A stretch of 64,000 nucleotides of DNA from Nautilus pompilius (lineage: Eukaryota; Mollusca; Cephalopoda; Nautilida; Nautilidae). Within the stretch, counting starts at the first letter, position 1. Every line of letters begins with the position of its first letter. The translations under genes and the position numbers were made by a program. Shown piece by piece: positions 41,490-53,137 of this stretch. Where the stretch lies: NCBI GenBank assembly GCA_018389105.1, contig JACATO010000924.1, positions 366,001-430,000 on the forward strand, in the 5' to 3' direction. The notes under the pieces are model-generated. The model was not told the origin of the DNA, searched no databases, and was given only the letters and a program-made list of their open reading frames with translations.

Positions 41490-41785
41490 AAGGACATCTC
41501 ACAGCAGGAAGCTTCAAGGGGTGGGGAGGTATGATTATACCTAGGTATGGTTGGGGGCTCTTGGTCAAGGTGCAATGTCTCAACCATATGTATCAGAAAA
41601 CTCTACTAGAACTCTTCATTTTTAGAGGTGGAATGAAACTGGAATTTCTGAAGGAAATCACATGGCCAGCTAATAGAGAAGAGCAAGAAGAAACCATAAC
41701 ATGGAGGTATGCTGAACCAAATAGGTCCCAAATATGATTCAAACTTGTGCCCTCAACCTTAGCTGTAGCCATCACTGATTCACTT
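41490..41785 (-). mobile_element. tRNA-derived SINE copy, reverse orientation
   Basis: Plus-strand CTACTAGAACTCTTCATTTT at about 41602-41621, then at about 41736-41770 a reversed B-box-like GATTCAAACTTGTGCCCTC and a reversed tRNA-like head ending CATCACTGATTCA. This is the best-preserved reverse copy. Short open frames on both strands across it are incidental. Confidence 0.65.
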
Positions 41786-42121
41786 TAAACTAATTGCAAA
41801 AATAGAAAAATAAATGTTAATGCTTGATGTTAACAATTGTGAAGATTTATAGAGTATTTTTATTGATAATAAAGACAGACAAACTTTGGACAAAAGGAAT
41901 GGATTTTATAATTTAAAAAAAAGGCAACCATTAAAGTCAAAAAAGAAGTGTCATGATATTAATACATATATAAATAAAACATTCTTTCAGTTTATTTAAA
42001 AAAACTGAATGATTGATAAGCATTTATTTTAGAATGTCATTGGGCTATTGCATCTGAACATTTTCATTATTAAAAATATATTTATTGATTTAGTATAAAT
42101 ATAAACTTTCATTCTTTTTTT

Positions 42122-42122
42122 A

Positions 42123-42157
<35 letters not shown>
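42122..42157. repeat. (ATT)n microsatellite
   Basis: Twelve ATT units. Confidence 0.97.
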
Positions 42158-42309
42158 ACACCTGACTTAATTATTTGTTTGTTTTATTTTTAAAAGATTT
42201 CAATATTTAATTATTTTTCAGACAGTAATAGCAAAATATTGGAATCTTATAGCTTCATTTATTCCAGTATGGTCAGAACTGTTTATTTGCTAATTAAATG
42301 GGCTCTGTG

Positions 42310-42500
42310 TTTAGTGGTGGACTACTGGAATACTATGGTTGAAGGCTGAAGTACAACTTCCACAGGGTACCAACTCAGTTTGGTGTGTCGTCTTAGCACG
42401 GGTTCTTCTTGCTCTCTTTCATTAGCCAGTCATGTGGGTTTCTTCTGGACTCTACAGTTTCCAACCACATCTAAAAACGAAGATTTCTAATAAGGCTTTC
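42310..42500 (+). mobile_element. tRNA-derived SINE copy
   Basis: Head TAGTGGTGGACTACTGGAAT (about 42313-42332), then TTTGGTGTGTCGTCTTAGCA and CATCTAAAAACGAAGATTTC, parallel to the copy at 55826-55960. The 101-codon open frame starting here is read through the SINE and is not called. Confidence 0.55.
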
Positions 42501-42949
42501 CCTGCTGAAGTTAGAAGTGCTGTGTCTTATCTAGCACAGCTTTGGCAATGTTTTCAAGCAGATGACTATGGCACTACATCCTCTCGCCAGGGTTGTCTGC
42601 AGATATCAATGTATGACAAAATATTCCGTGTTCCAGATATAGTCATAAATTTCTTTTGGGATCAATGTTCCAAAATAAATTTATTACAAAATGTTTTGTC
42701 ATGTACATTCTGCCAGTCAATTTGGTCCACTCATTAATTTTCAATGTTTGTTTTTTTTTTTAAATTTTTTTTTACCATAAAGGGTTAAAGCCAGGTGAAT
42801 GGATTTTCGTTTTATCAAGAATTTATTAGCAAACATAACAAAGAAAAATTATCAAAAAAAAGAAAAAAATTTGAAATTATAACAACAAAGATGAGTTAGA
42901 ACTACAATCTTGTTTTATGTTAATATTTTGACCAGCAGCCTTTGTTTTT

Positions 42950-44115
42950 GCTGACTTTTTTCATTCCACTGTGGATAATTTTTTGTTTTTTTTTATATAT
43001 TGTCTCGACACTGCCCATTTGTTTTCAGATTTAAATCAGGAGAATTCCTAGGCCAGCCTTCAAGTCATTAGATGCCATTGTTCTTGAATCAACAGAGGAC
43101 TTTTCTTGCCACATGACATGGTGACTTATTTTGTAAAAACCAAAAGTGACGACCAGGGTGGAATTTCTTAGCAGATTCCACAAACCATGTTTTTAAAAAA
43201 TTCAAATATCAGTTTGTATTGATTTGTGTTCTTTTTGGTAGGATTGCCAAATCACCTTTACCATTGGCAGAGAAGCTGGCCCAGATGTAGACACATTCTG
43301 GATGCTTCTGGGTCAGTAAGTAATTTAAATCTTTCATTGTTTTATTTTGCTTCCGACTCTCAAAGAACCATGATTATTAAATAGGTTAAGTGAACATTCA
43401 TCTGCAAATATCACCTTGCTCCAATCTTATACTTGCCAATTTGGTATTTCTTAGAAAATCAAAGTCTCTCTTTTTGGTATGGCAAAAGGTCCTGATTTTG
43501 TTGTTTTTTTATCTCAGATACGTTACTTGAACATCATTATTTCCAAATACCTCCATCAGGTCTATCTGATGTGTTCCTGATGGTTCCTTTTCTCTAAACA
43601 GCATTGAATTGAGGCAAGCTTATCCTTGCGCTGGAACCTTGCTAAACTACCATTTATTTTTTTTTGTCCCAGTGACTGCTTATCCATCTCTTGTGCTGGG
43701 AGAAAAGTGTCCACTTTTTTCTTTTTTTTTTATTCTTTTCCAATAACCCTGCCATCAGTTCTTACTGGGATGGGAAACCAAGTTTTCCACCAATTTCTAG
43801 ACGTGTTGGGTCCATTTTGACACCACTTTTTACAATTGATGATTAATATTGTTTTCTGAAATATGACTCCAACATTAACTGAAGATGCTCATGCATGGAA
43901 ATGTTATGAAGTTGATGCAGATTTCTTATTGTTGCACAGAACACCTATTCATTTCCAAATTGCCATTTGGTGTCCATTTTACAATTGTTTCAATTGCGTG
44001 AATAGGAAAAGTTTTATTGTTAAAATAATTTGTATGCATTTAAGTTAAAGGATTCTTGTCTAATGTGAAAGTAAACATGGAAAATTACTAAATGAACCAA
44101 ATTTACTGGCCAAGG
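42950..44115 (-). pseudogene. Tc1-like element with decayed transposase
   Basis: On the minus strand, a frame at about 43130 down to 43030 reads QNKSPCHVARKVLC then WPRNSPDLNL. This is the C-terminal DDE region of a Tc1 transposase (family Q.D.APCH.A..V and WP..SPDLNPIENLW). Sequence upstream on this strand (43700-44110) is the N-terminal or non-coding end of the same element and is duplicated at 25600-26060. The element seems to end near 44110, immediately before a CA/CT satellite. Confidence 0.75.
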
Positions 44116-44123
44116 TTTTATTT

Positions 44124-44444
44124 ACACACACACACACCTCTCTCTCCCTCCATCTCTCTTTCCATTTCTCTCTCCATCTCTCTCTCTCCATCTCTCTTTC
44201 CATCTCTCTCTCCATCTCTCTTTCCATTTCTCTCTCCATCTCTCTCTCTCCACTCTCTCTCTCCATCTCTCTCTCTCTCTCTTTCTCCATCTCTCCTCCA
44301 TCTCTCTCTCTCTCCATCTCTCTCCTCTCTCCATCTCTCTCCATCTCTCTCTCCTCCATCCTCCATCCTCTCTCTCCTCTCTCTCTCTCTCCATCTCTCT
44401 CTCTCTCTCTCTTCTCTCTCCATCTCTCTCCTCTCTCTCTCCAT

Positions 44445-44475
<31 letters not shown>

Positions 44476-44649
44476 CTCTCAATCTCTCCATCTCTCCTCT
44501 CTCCATCTCTCTCTCTCTCCATCTCTCCATCTCTCTCTCTCCATCTCTCGCTCCATCTCTCTCTCTCTCATCCTCTCTCTCTCCATCTCTCTCTCCATCT
44601 CTCTCTCTCCATCTCTCTCTCTCATCTCTCTCTCCTCCATCTCTCCATC

Positions 44650-44690
<41 letters not shown>
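44124..44690. repeat. Compound CA / CT-rich satellite, about 570 bp
   Basis: (CA)n followed by a long CTCTCT tract broken by CCATCTCT units. Open frames of 205 codons (plus) and 226 codons (minus) across it consist only of Ser/Leu/Pro/His/Ile or Arg/Glu/Met/Trp. They are artefacts of the repeat having no stops. Confidence 0.98.
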
Positions 44691-44691
<1 letters not shown>

Positions 44692-45559
44692 ATAAATGGT
44701 TGTATATGAAATATGAGATATTTAATTGATGCATCCACAACTGTCACTGCCATCTTGCATAGATTAAGTTAGTGAATACTGCAATGTATAATTTATAATT
44801 AATTTTCAATTTTGTTACATTTCCTTTTATCTCTCCATAATGAAATTAAACTAAGAAATTTCTTAATATTATTTATAAGTATGTACTAACTTGAAATTAT
44901 TATTCTTTTTCTGATGGAAATATTTAGTTGAAATCATCATCAGTTATAGGAGGCTGATGGTATCACTGGCTGTTAAAAAAAGACGTGGTAGAGGATTATT
45001 GTATTGGATACCATCAACATTTTACCATACATTTTCTATTTCATTATTCTGCTCTATCAGGAAACCATAACAAATAGATTGTTTTATGAATTTTGTACAT
45101 ATTTTCATGTAGGTAAAAATATTTCTTAAAAGTTATTTTCCTGGGTTTTGTGCATTGCAATAATTTTATTTGATTACTTATGGAAAATTGGTGTCCACAA
45201 TGTGGCTGATACATGCTGCAGGTAATCCTGTAGATGAGTGTTTTATGGTTGGAGAATCTTGCAGTGCTGTTCTCTCTGTCAAACACTGCCCTTTAAAAAC
45301 AAAAAAACAAAAAAGAAACTGGAAAATGAAACTGAATTTTATAACTGGTGTTACACAAAGTATCCATGGGAATGACTTGGTGATCAAGTCTCCAATTAGT
45401 ATCATGATACATTAAATCAATGGTATTCATAAAGCGCAGTAGTTTAAACTCATCTTTTTTGATGACTGTTTTAAAGAAGCAAAAGGCAAATCTTTGCCTG
45501 GCATTTATGTAACAGTAAACATGAAAGATCTGGGCACTCTAATTTCCTTTCTCAGCTAA

Positions 45560-45645
45560 ACCCTGTTCTTTTTCAACTGGTTTAAGAAACTGACACCAGA
45601 GGGTTGATGCCTTAGGTGCTGATGTTAGCTCTCAGGTTTAAAGAA
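45560..45645 (+). mobile_element. SINE 3'-body fragment
   Basis: AAGAAACTGACACCAGAGGG at about 45584-45603 matches TAGGAAACTGACACCAGTTG in the copy ending at 59235. Only this block is recognisable. Confidence 0.4.
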
Positions 45646-46360
45646 AAAGAAACACAAAGGATGGTAAATAACACATAACATAGATGATATTTTGCCTTTA
45701 TGTCAGTCATTAAACAAGAAGTAAAGATAAATTTTTTTCTGTCTAATGGTAGTTGTCAGGTACTTTGAATGAGTCTGACTAATTAGGAGTCCACCTCTCA
45801 GGTAGGAATAGTTTGTTTTTTTTTTAAACTTGCCCAAACTGCATGACTCACATGATGCATTCTTCCCTGGCTTTAGGTGCTGCTTGGTCTGCGTAATGAA
45901 GCATCTATATCATTTGTTCAGGCCTGATTAAAAACCACAGGAGTTTTTGGGAGAACAACAAACTTACCATTTTTCTGATTAATAGAAAAAGAATTAACAT
46001 TTTGCTTACAATGGTATGGTTCACTCATCATGATGGTATGGCTCTCAGCATGCCTACTAATCATTGCTAACCAAATGAGAGGGTCTGAAGTAGCCTTTCT
46101 AGATGCTCTTCCCCCCCTACATAATCTTATTGTCATGTAGCTACAATCTCATTTGTTTAGTCATTTTAGGGATTGGCAGCATTACTTTTGGAGTGGTGGC
46201 TGGCTATGTAGGTAGGTAATCTGCTTCCACACCTTTTTTTTTTCAGGTCAAAGCTTTGAGGTACATAAAGAGATTTGGAAGTACTCTTAACAGGTTGACT
46301 GCCCAGCACTTCAAGTGTAGTCCACAGTGGACATGTTAATAAATTATGTAACAAAAAAAG

Positions 46361-46501
46361 CTTTCTCCCTCCCCCATCTCTCTGTCTTGACATCATCTCT
46401 CTCTGTAATGAGGTTGTCTCCCCCTCTCTGTGTGCTGACCTCATCTCTCTCACAGACAGACAGAGTTTTTACTGATTTCTCTCTCTCTCTCTCTCTCTCA
46501 T
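46361..46501. repeat. CT minisatellite related to 60409-60646
   Basis: CT-rich units with TGACATCA at 46388 and TGACCTCA at 46436, each followed by TCTCTCT. The same unit design as the array at 60409, with degenerate CRE cores. Ends in pure (CT)n. Confidence 0.8.
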
Positions 46502-46684
46502 TTCTTTGGTGGACTTTATTTTCATTTTTTTTTACAGTTTAACTCCATCTTCAATTTAGTTGTGCTAACGGAATTTCTTTTTCTTCATTATTCTATTCTA
46601 AATGTTGCACAATTCCTGGCATTATATGTAATTTTTTTTTAAAGACATATTTATTCCTACAATCTCTTCAGTAATTATAATATA

Positions 46685-46710
46685 CATAATAATAATAATA
46701 ATAAAAATAA
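46685..46710. repeat. (AAT)n microsatellite
   Basis: Six to eight AAT units with one interruption. Confidence 0.85.
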
Positions 46711-46991
46711 TAAGTAAAAGTTAAAAAACAAAACAACACAAAACAACTAAATGAATGACGAAAAGAAACTGAAAACAATTTGCCCTTTTTTTTAAATGTG
46801 TGTTGCTTAATATTGCGTGTCTGTGTAAGGGAGATAATTTCCAATGCACAGGTTTAAACAGAGACCTTGTCTCTTCAGGATTTTCTTGATCATTTGGCAT
46901 CAGAGAAGAAAGTTTATCCTTTTGAGATACGAGAATTTAGTGTTCGGTCAACGAGGAGATAAAATGTACCCATTCTTGTAAGCAACACAAA

Positions 46992-47035
46992 TACTAGAGG
47001 GGTTCAAATGAAACCCAGCTAAAAATTAAGTCACC
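46992..47035 (+). repeat. mariner-end-like dispersed motif, site 1
   Basis: TACTAGAGGGGTTCAAATGA then AACCCAGCT. It matches the sites at 52462 and 55755. The form T-A-C-x-A-G-G-G-x-TGTTCA resembles some mariner terminal repeats. No transposase was recognised nearby. Confidence 0.35.
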
Positions 47036-48969
47036 AGCCATTTCATCTGCAAGGCCCAATATATACTTGCATGCTGCTGGACATGTGGATAACATCATTT
47101 ATCTAGCACAAGAGGGAGACCATTTCAATGAAAAAAAAAAAAAATGTTGTGCGAAAGAGAACAGTTTGAAAATAAACAGTTTTATAAGTGATATCCTCAT
47201 TTTACATGTAACTGTATGCATTAATAAAATAGGCATATGTGGTATGTGATATTTTAACAGTTGGTCCGCAGCTATGACAGTGACCGCGTGTACTATTTAT
47301 ATATAATGTGGATAATATCGTGTGTTTTCCTCGACACCAGGTTACATACACTACCTGAAGGTGTGATTGTTGCGTGGACAGTAGCTCCTACTGCATAGAC
47401 AAATTCATGCACCAAGGTTTTCACTTGTAATTTGTGGATTTCCATCATTGGTTATGAAAGGGAAAGGTGAATGTTATTGTTGTTATTATTAATGTGTGTG
47501 TGTGTGTTTGTAATTTTTTTAGCTACAACTTTTGAGGCATTTAAAAATTTATTCCTGTTGATTTTTAGTTTATTATTTCTAGACTTTACACTCATAAACT
47601 TGAAAGTAATTTCAGGTTAATTTCAGTAGAATATCTTGATGCAATTAGTAGTTTTTAACCCTGTCACAGTTTAATAAAATATATCTGTTCGGACATAATA
47701 ACATTGCCGCTAATGGTGAAAACTAGGGTTAACCATCTGAGTAGTGTCAGACGATTTAAAAAAAAAAGGTTAAGATAGTGCTAAGCCATTAGTATCTCAC
47801 TTCCAGGCAATACCTTTGGGTATTTTCATCCTCTTCTTCATGCCAAGAGTGTCCTTTAGTGAATGTTGAGCAAAACAGAATCCTATAACCTATCTATTAC
47901 ATTAGTTCTCATTCATTCTAGGATGTGTGATAGACACACCTGTCAGGGGAATCTTCAAAGCATGTATTCATGGATGGAATGGTTGTTTTCTTTCTGCCCC
48001 ATCTTTGGCAAACAGATTTTTTTTTTTTTTTTAAACTACATGCAAACACGTTTCTTCTTGTTACATTAGTCATCTTTGGGTGAAGCAGATTTCCTTTAAA
48101 TTAAAATACATGTACCTGGATTTGTGAGCTTTGAGGCAGGTGTTAACCCTAAGTTTTATTTTGAAGGTCCCCAATTTATTAAACTGCACTTCACAGTATA
48201 TGGCAGCTCTGAGAGAAGCTACCTCTAACAATAAATACTTAACCATATCTACCAGAAATTAGTCGCTTTCTAATCTCTCCAGAGATAATCTGTTGGTGGT
48301 TTGTTTTAAAGATTAATTATGACAATGAACATTTCATAATTATACATGAAGGCTGAGCAGAGATAAAATACATAAGGAATTTTTCCTGCCATGTTTTCAG
48401 ACATATAAATTTGCATGGTTTCAATTTGATTTTCACAAATAAATTGGACTTAAAAGCAAAAAAAACTTTCTTTAATAATTATTTATTTATTAAAACCAGT
48501 GAAGTTATATTCAACATTTATCTTTCATCAAAAGAACCTTATCTGCACCTAAAATTTGGGGGAGGGGCTTCTCAGTGTATCAGTACACAGTGTTGTCATT
48601 CTACATCCGTATTCTTCAAAATGCTGGTTTATCTTTATACATAAATATAATGCATAGAAAAAAATTGCATTGTATATGGATTTTAATCTGTTACTCTAGG
48701 CTGTGTATTTCTAACGTGCAGTATTTTCTATGAGACCCTATCTGGATGGTTATCACTGGTTATTTAGTTAACTGTGCATCTCCATAGACTGCTGGACCAG
48801 ACACATGCTGATCTTCATTTCTCCTAAGTGAACTCTGTCATGACAGTCAAATCTCTGAACACCTCATTGCTCCGAGTTAATGGGGAAGGTCTGAGGTATT
48901 AGCCTTGGTGACCAAGCAGCTCCCTTAGATGCAGTTGGTGACTTTTGGTGATGGTCGAGGTATAAGCTG

Positions 48970-49025
48970 ATCTTATTACCTATGACCAGAAAACCATGGT
49001 AGGGCTCTCCACTTTTAGATGAATA
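48970..49025 (-). mobile_element. SINE fragment, reverse orientation (weak)
   Basis: CCAGAAAACCATGGTAGGGC then TCTCCACTTTTAGATG at about 48986-49020 parallels the reversed SINE block at 41595-41625. Short and diverged. Confidence 0.35.
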
Positions 49026-49779
49026 AAATTCAATATATTTTCAAAACAATAAAGAAACACCAACAACAAATAATTTTTATTAGTTTGCTAAACATTTGAA
49101 AAGGTTTGATCCAGAAGGCCAAGAAATACAAAAACAGCATGAAATTGTCCTAGCTTTGAAAATATAAGCTATCTGTTGTCAAAAATATCAATAGTTTAAA
49201 ACAGTCACAGAACCTATTGTAGAGTATTTCACATTTAACTTTGTAGTGATTGTGTCAAAAGGGCTGGGGAGATGTGACCTACTAGAATATTTAGTTAATA
49301 TGCTTGACTCTTAGGTGATGGGTTTAAAAACTAAAATGTAAGATAAGTTTTTAGTTTAGGTTTATCTACATTTTAATGCACATTTATAGTATTACTATGG
49401 AAACATTGGTGCATATCCAATATAAGTAATTGCAAATGAGAAATATATATATATAACACATGCATAATTACAGAAAATATACAAAAACAAAATGAAGTAG
49501 ACACCCATTGAGATCTGAGGGAATGATATAATGGATGAAAACCTGTTTGTATCAGTTGGCAGTTAATATACCTTTTGATTTTACGCAAATCTGTCCTTGG
49601 TTGATATGCAGATCTACACTTATATTATTCTACTACATGCTTCACTGTATCTGTTGCACACTGACTGTTATATTGCTCCCAGATGTGCCTTTGAACAAAT
49701 TGTCATTGATTGTAAAGAGCACTTTCTTTCAGGTTTGATTATCCAGTGATTTTATTTTTGTTGCCCATTTTAGCCTTGC

Positions 49780-50170
49780 CATTTTCGTTGTCTCTCCATA
49801 GCCAAAATTTTTGGGAAACTACACATCCATTGACATGACTTTGCATAAATTTTTATCTTACCGTTCGTGAAGAAACATCAATATCTATACTTGCAGCCAG
49901 GTCATTTGCAAAATCTCTACTGTTTGTCATCTATCACATAGAGAACATATTTGGAAGTACTTAACATCACTTTTGGAGAGTTTGGGTTATTCTTATCAGA
50001 GTCTTGCATACAGCTCCTTTTAAAACAAGAACCCAGGTTGCAATTTGCCACATGGAAAACTCCTCACTAGCTAAGACTTTGAATTTGATACATTTCTCAT
50101 ATATTTTCTTACCATATGCCATAGAATTCACCACACATTGACCACACTACAATGATATTACCATTGTCAG
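49780..50170 (-). pseudogene. Tc1-like transposase fossil, central fragment
   Basis: The minus-strand frame at about 49915 down to 49800 reads DFANDLAASIDIDVSSRTVR, a stop, then MQSHVNGCVVSQK. The family form is R.LA..L......VS.RTVRR.L...GL.G.VA..KP. It closely resembles the plus-strand fossil at 4028-4140, so both probably come from one family. The ends are undefined. Confidence 0.75.
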
Positions 50171-51987
50171 GTGTGGCATTTTCTGATTGTATGACAACCT
50201 ATCACAGTGTGCTACTATACCCAACGTATGACTGTAATTTTTACACAAGATGAAATTCTGTCATGTTGTTTGCATTTTATATCCAGTTTTTCCTCTGTTT
50301 ACACAATTATTTGTAATACTGCATCTCTTTTTATAACTTGTTTGATACTGCCACTATATTGTACATTATTTTTTTTTTCATTATTATTTCTACCAGAAAA
50401 TAATCTCCTGTTAATATTTCAATGACTTTTTCCTTTAATGCTGTTTTAGGATAGTCCAGATATTATTAAAGTCAGGAAATCTATACAACATAATGCCATA
50501 AACTCAATAACATAGAGAAAAGTATCCATAAGAAACTGGAAAATTTCAGGATTTGATGCTTTACCGAAAGATAGTTGTGGCATCAGAGTAACAAAGTCGT
50601 GCACTTTTGGTGATGATGATAATACAGTTCTACAATTGAATACCTCTATCCATTGTTTTGTTTGTCACTCTCAGATAAGTGACTGACTAAAACATGAGTA
50701 AAAAAAAAAGAAAAGATTATTTTAAAGAACAAAAGGAAATTATAAGAAAGAAGAAAAAATTTCAATCAAAATTATTTTGTTTTTGGTTCATTCTCAATTT
50801 AAGTTATCTAAATAACGAAAAGTAACTTGATACATTAAGTGGGTAATACAAAAAGAAATAAACTATGCAAATAACCAGTGACCGACTGACTAAGATAGAA
50901 CATTGGTCGTCATCTTTATAATATCTAAAAAGAATTTTGAGCTTTTATCCGTAAATTAAATGATGACAGTTTGATGCTGCTTATGTACACTAAAGTTATA
51001 ATATAAAATAATAAATTGTATATTTTTTACTATTTTCTCTTCTTTTTTTTTAAAATTCAATGACAGTGCCCAAACAGGATGGGTGGGGTTAACAACTTAA
51101 CAGTGATTCAGAAACTTGGAGCGGCAGAATACTTTCTAGATTAATTATAACTGGGAACATATATTCAAATGAACCCTGGCCGGTCAGACAGTGCAGTTAA
51201 TGTGGAGGATGTCCTGATATTTCATATCCAACTGCAACCTTTCTAACTACTTGCCTTGAGTTTTATGGAAACAAGAGACATTTCGGAATAAAATCAGAAT
51301 GCTCTACATAAAGAAGCTTTATATTTTAATGCAGTGGAAAATCTCTTTACTATTATTTCATTCCAGGTATCTGATCTGAAACCCTAGTTCAGAGATTTTT
51401 TTATGAGCAATTTTTTTTTTTTTTGTACAAATAGAACAAATTAAATTAAATTAATTTCCTTATAATAATTGTATGTAGAGGTTGTGTAGTCAAATCATGT
51501 GGTTTGAACTTTTATGTACTAAGACATGCATTACATAGCTGGTGACAAAGCCATACCCACAAACTCTCTCTCATCCAACCCGTGAATTGTGCCATTATTC
51601 AAATTCTGCATTTGAATATCGACTTCCATTTATTTACTTGTGGAAGAAAATGAATTCACCCTTAGAGTATGACATCATCGATCATTTTGAATGAAGCCCT
51701 TAACAAGCTCTAAATTACAATTAATCACAGTGCTCATGCTAGATGTACAGAAGCAAACTTAAAAGCAACATGGAATATCTTGGTGGTGCAGAGGAGTAAA
51801 TCTTTGGTCAAATGAACAGTGTTTTCAAAACTTAGCAGCCGTCAGAGTAGTTTGAGAGTTCAGAACAAGCTGCTAGAAAAACTGTAATGTTTCCCTCAAA
51901 TTATCATCATTGCACTAAAAAATAAAAACAAAAACAAAACAATTCTTTTCAGAGCTCATCAGAACATAAGTTTATTATTTAGATATA
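50171..51987. other. No gene recognised
   Basis: AT-rich; T runs at 50370 and 51411. The patch 51060-51250 is less AT-rich but was not identified. Confidence 0.55.
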
Positions 51988-52330
51988 TTAATAGTGAGAA
52001 AGTGCCGGGAATGCTTGAACTAATCTTATCCTTTCTGTGAGTAGCATATCATCAACAGCTTTAGTAGGAACCTGCTGCCGAGGCGAAAGTTGTCCCTCCA
52101 AGGACTTTGGATGATGGAAAAAGTCTCCTGCCCATCTGGGTGGGAGCAAGAGATCCCCCCCCCTTTTTTTAACCTCTCGGTTGATACATCCTATGGCTGA
52201 GAAAGTTAAGCTCCTCAGGATCGATTTTCAGACCTCAGGAGCCGAGGCTTTTTCTCAGAGAGGATTTAGACTGGGGAAGTGATTGCTTGCATGGAGTTTC
52301 GGCCTCTCCACCCATCCCCTTCTCTTCGGA
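51988..52330. other. GC-rich island with a stop-free minus-strand frame, unidentified
   Basis: This patch stands out from the AT-rich surroundings, with several CpGs (GCCGAGGC occurs twice) and a run of nine C at 52155-52163. On the minus strand 52227 down to 51988 is open for 79 codons and ends in TAA. Its peptide includes LLLPPRWAGDFFHHPKSLEG and QVPTKAVDDMLL. It has no plausible start Met at its head and no family I recognise. The homopolymer run may mask a frameshift. On the plus strand a 29-codon ATG frame starts at 52193. It lies about 0.8-1.1 kb upstream of the EGFR exon. It could be a fossil element, a regulatory island or part of an unknown transcript. Confidence 0.4.
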
Positions 52331-52334
52331 GATG

Positions 52335-52365
<31 letters not shown>

Positions 52366-52366
52366 A
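52335..52366. repeat. (CA)n microsatellite
   Basis: CA run of about 26 bp, then GACACA. It borders the GC-rich island at 51988-52330. Confidence 0.97.
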
Positions 52367-52461
52367 TGAACTTTACTCTTGCATACTCATTGCATACACT
52401 ATCATAAAAAAAGGGATCAAGATTTAAATTCTGGTTTTATTTTTCTCTTGTATATATGCAC

Positions 52462-52500
52462 ATTGGGGTTGTTAAAATAAAACCCAGCTGGATACTGTTA
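52462..52500 (+). repeat. mariner-end-like dispersed motif, site 2
   Basis: ATTGGGGTTGTTAAAATAAA then ACCCAGCTGGATAC. Same motif family as 46992 and 55755. The (GT)n(TA)n tract follows at 52540. Confidence 0.35.
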
Positions 52501-52537
52501 AAGTGATGCTATTTCAGCTGTTTTATTCAAATGTCCC

Positions 52538-52539
<2 letters not shown>

Positions 52540-52572
<33 letters not shown>
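52540..52572. repeat. (GT)n(TA)n compound microsatellite
   Basis: About 11 bp of GT followed by about 21 bp of TA. Confidence 0.97.
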
Positions 52573-53137
52573 ATCACATACATACATACAAGGAGTGTAC
52601 TTAAAGTAATGAACCCTAATAAATTACAGGAAAACCACTATTCAGACAGATCTATGACATCATTCCACTAACTACAATATTCTCTCTATAACATCAGGTT
52701 TCTACAGATGGTAGCACAGCAGCCATTGCAAGTAATTTATCATGAATAATATGTGGAGACAAATAGCTGCACTAGCATTCCTTCCAAAAGAATTGCTGGC
52801 CACAGAGGTAATTCTTGAAGGACTATGCTGTTTTCTTTCAAGCTGCATTGAAACACCGGGTCCAAATGTATGAACTATTTCTTGCACTCACCAAAATTGG
52901 AGATTATGTGGAAAAGTAACAGTCAGTATTTGTTGGATTTGGTCTCTTATTTTCAAGGGAATGGTGTCCAAATTTATATAATTGTTTTCACTTTGATTCA
53001 TATATACATATATAATTTATTTATTTGTTTATTATAATTTTATTTAACTATTTTTTTTTTTTACAAAAGTTACATTTGTGCTCTCTTTTTTTTTTTCCTT
53101 TCATGTTTTAACATTCTCTTTTAAATTATTTTTTCAG

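Larger units (their letters stand above)
44691..49779. other. No gene recognised
   Basis: AT-rich DNA with two weak SINE fragments, one mariner-end-like motif and the CT minisatellite. Opposed frames at 45170-45415 and 45178-45405 overlap each other and have no homology. Confidence 0.55.
1..53137. other. Long non-coding stretch 5' of the EGFR L-domain exon (probable giant intron 1)
   Basis: No other convincing coding exon was found on either strand over these 53 kb. The first EGFR exon should encode a signal peptide and end in phase 1. No candidate pairing a signal peptide with a good donor stood out, but such exons are short and poorly conserved. Exon 1 may be missed here or may lie upstream of base 1. 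ErbB genes commonly have very long first introns, which fits. The stretch is AT-rich and dominated by transposon remains, simple repeats and homopolymer T and A runs. Confidence 0.6.

Noticed and set aside
42432-42737. 101-codon plus-strand frame
   Set aside because: It begins inside a tRNA-derived SINE and continues into unrelated AT-rich DNA.
44060-44740. Open frames of 226 (minus) and 205 (plus) codons
   Set aside because: Both lie in a CT satellite and translate to a few repeated residues. Dinucleotide repeats simply lack stops.
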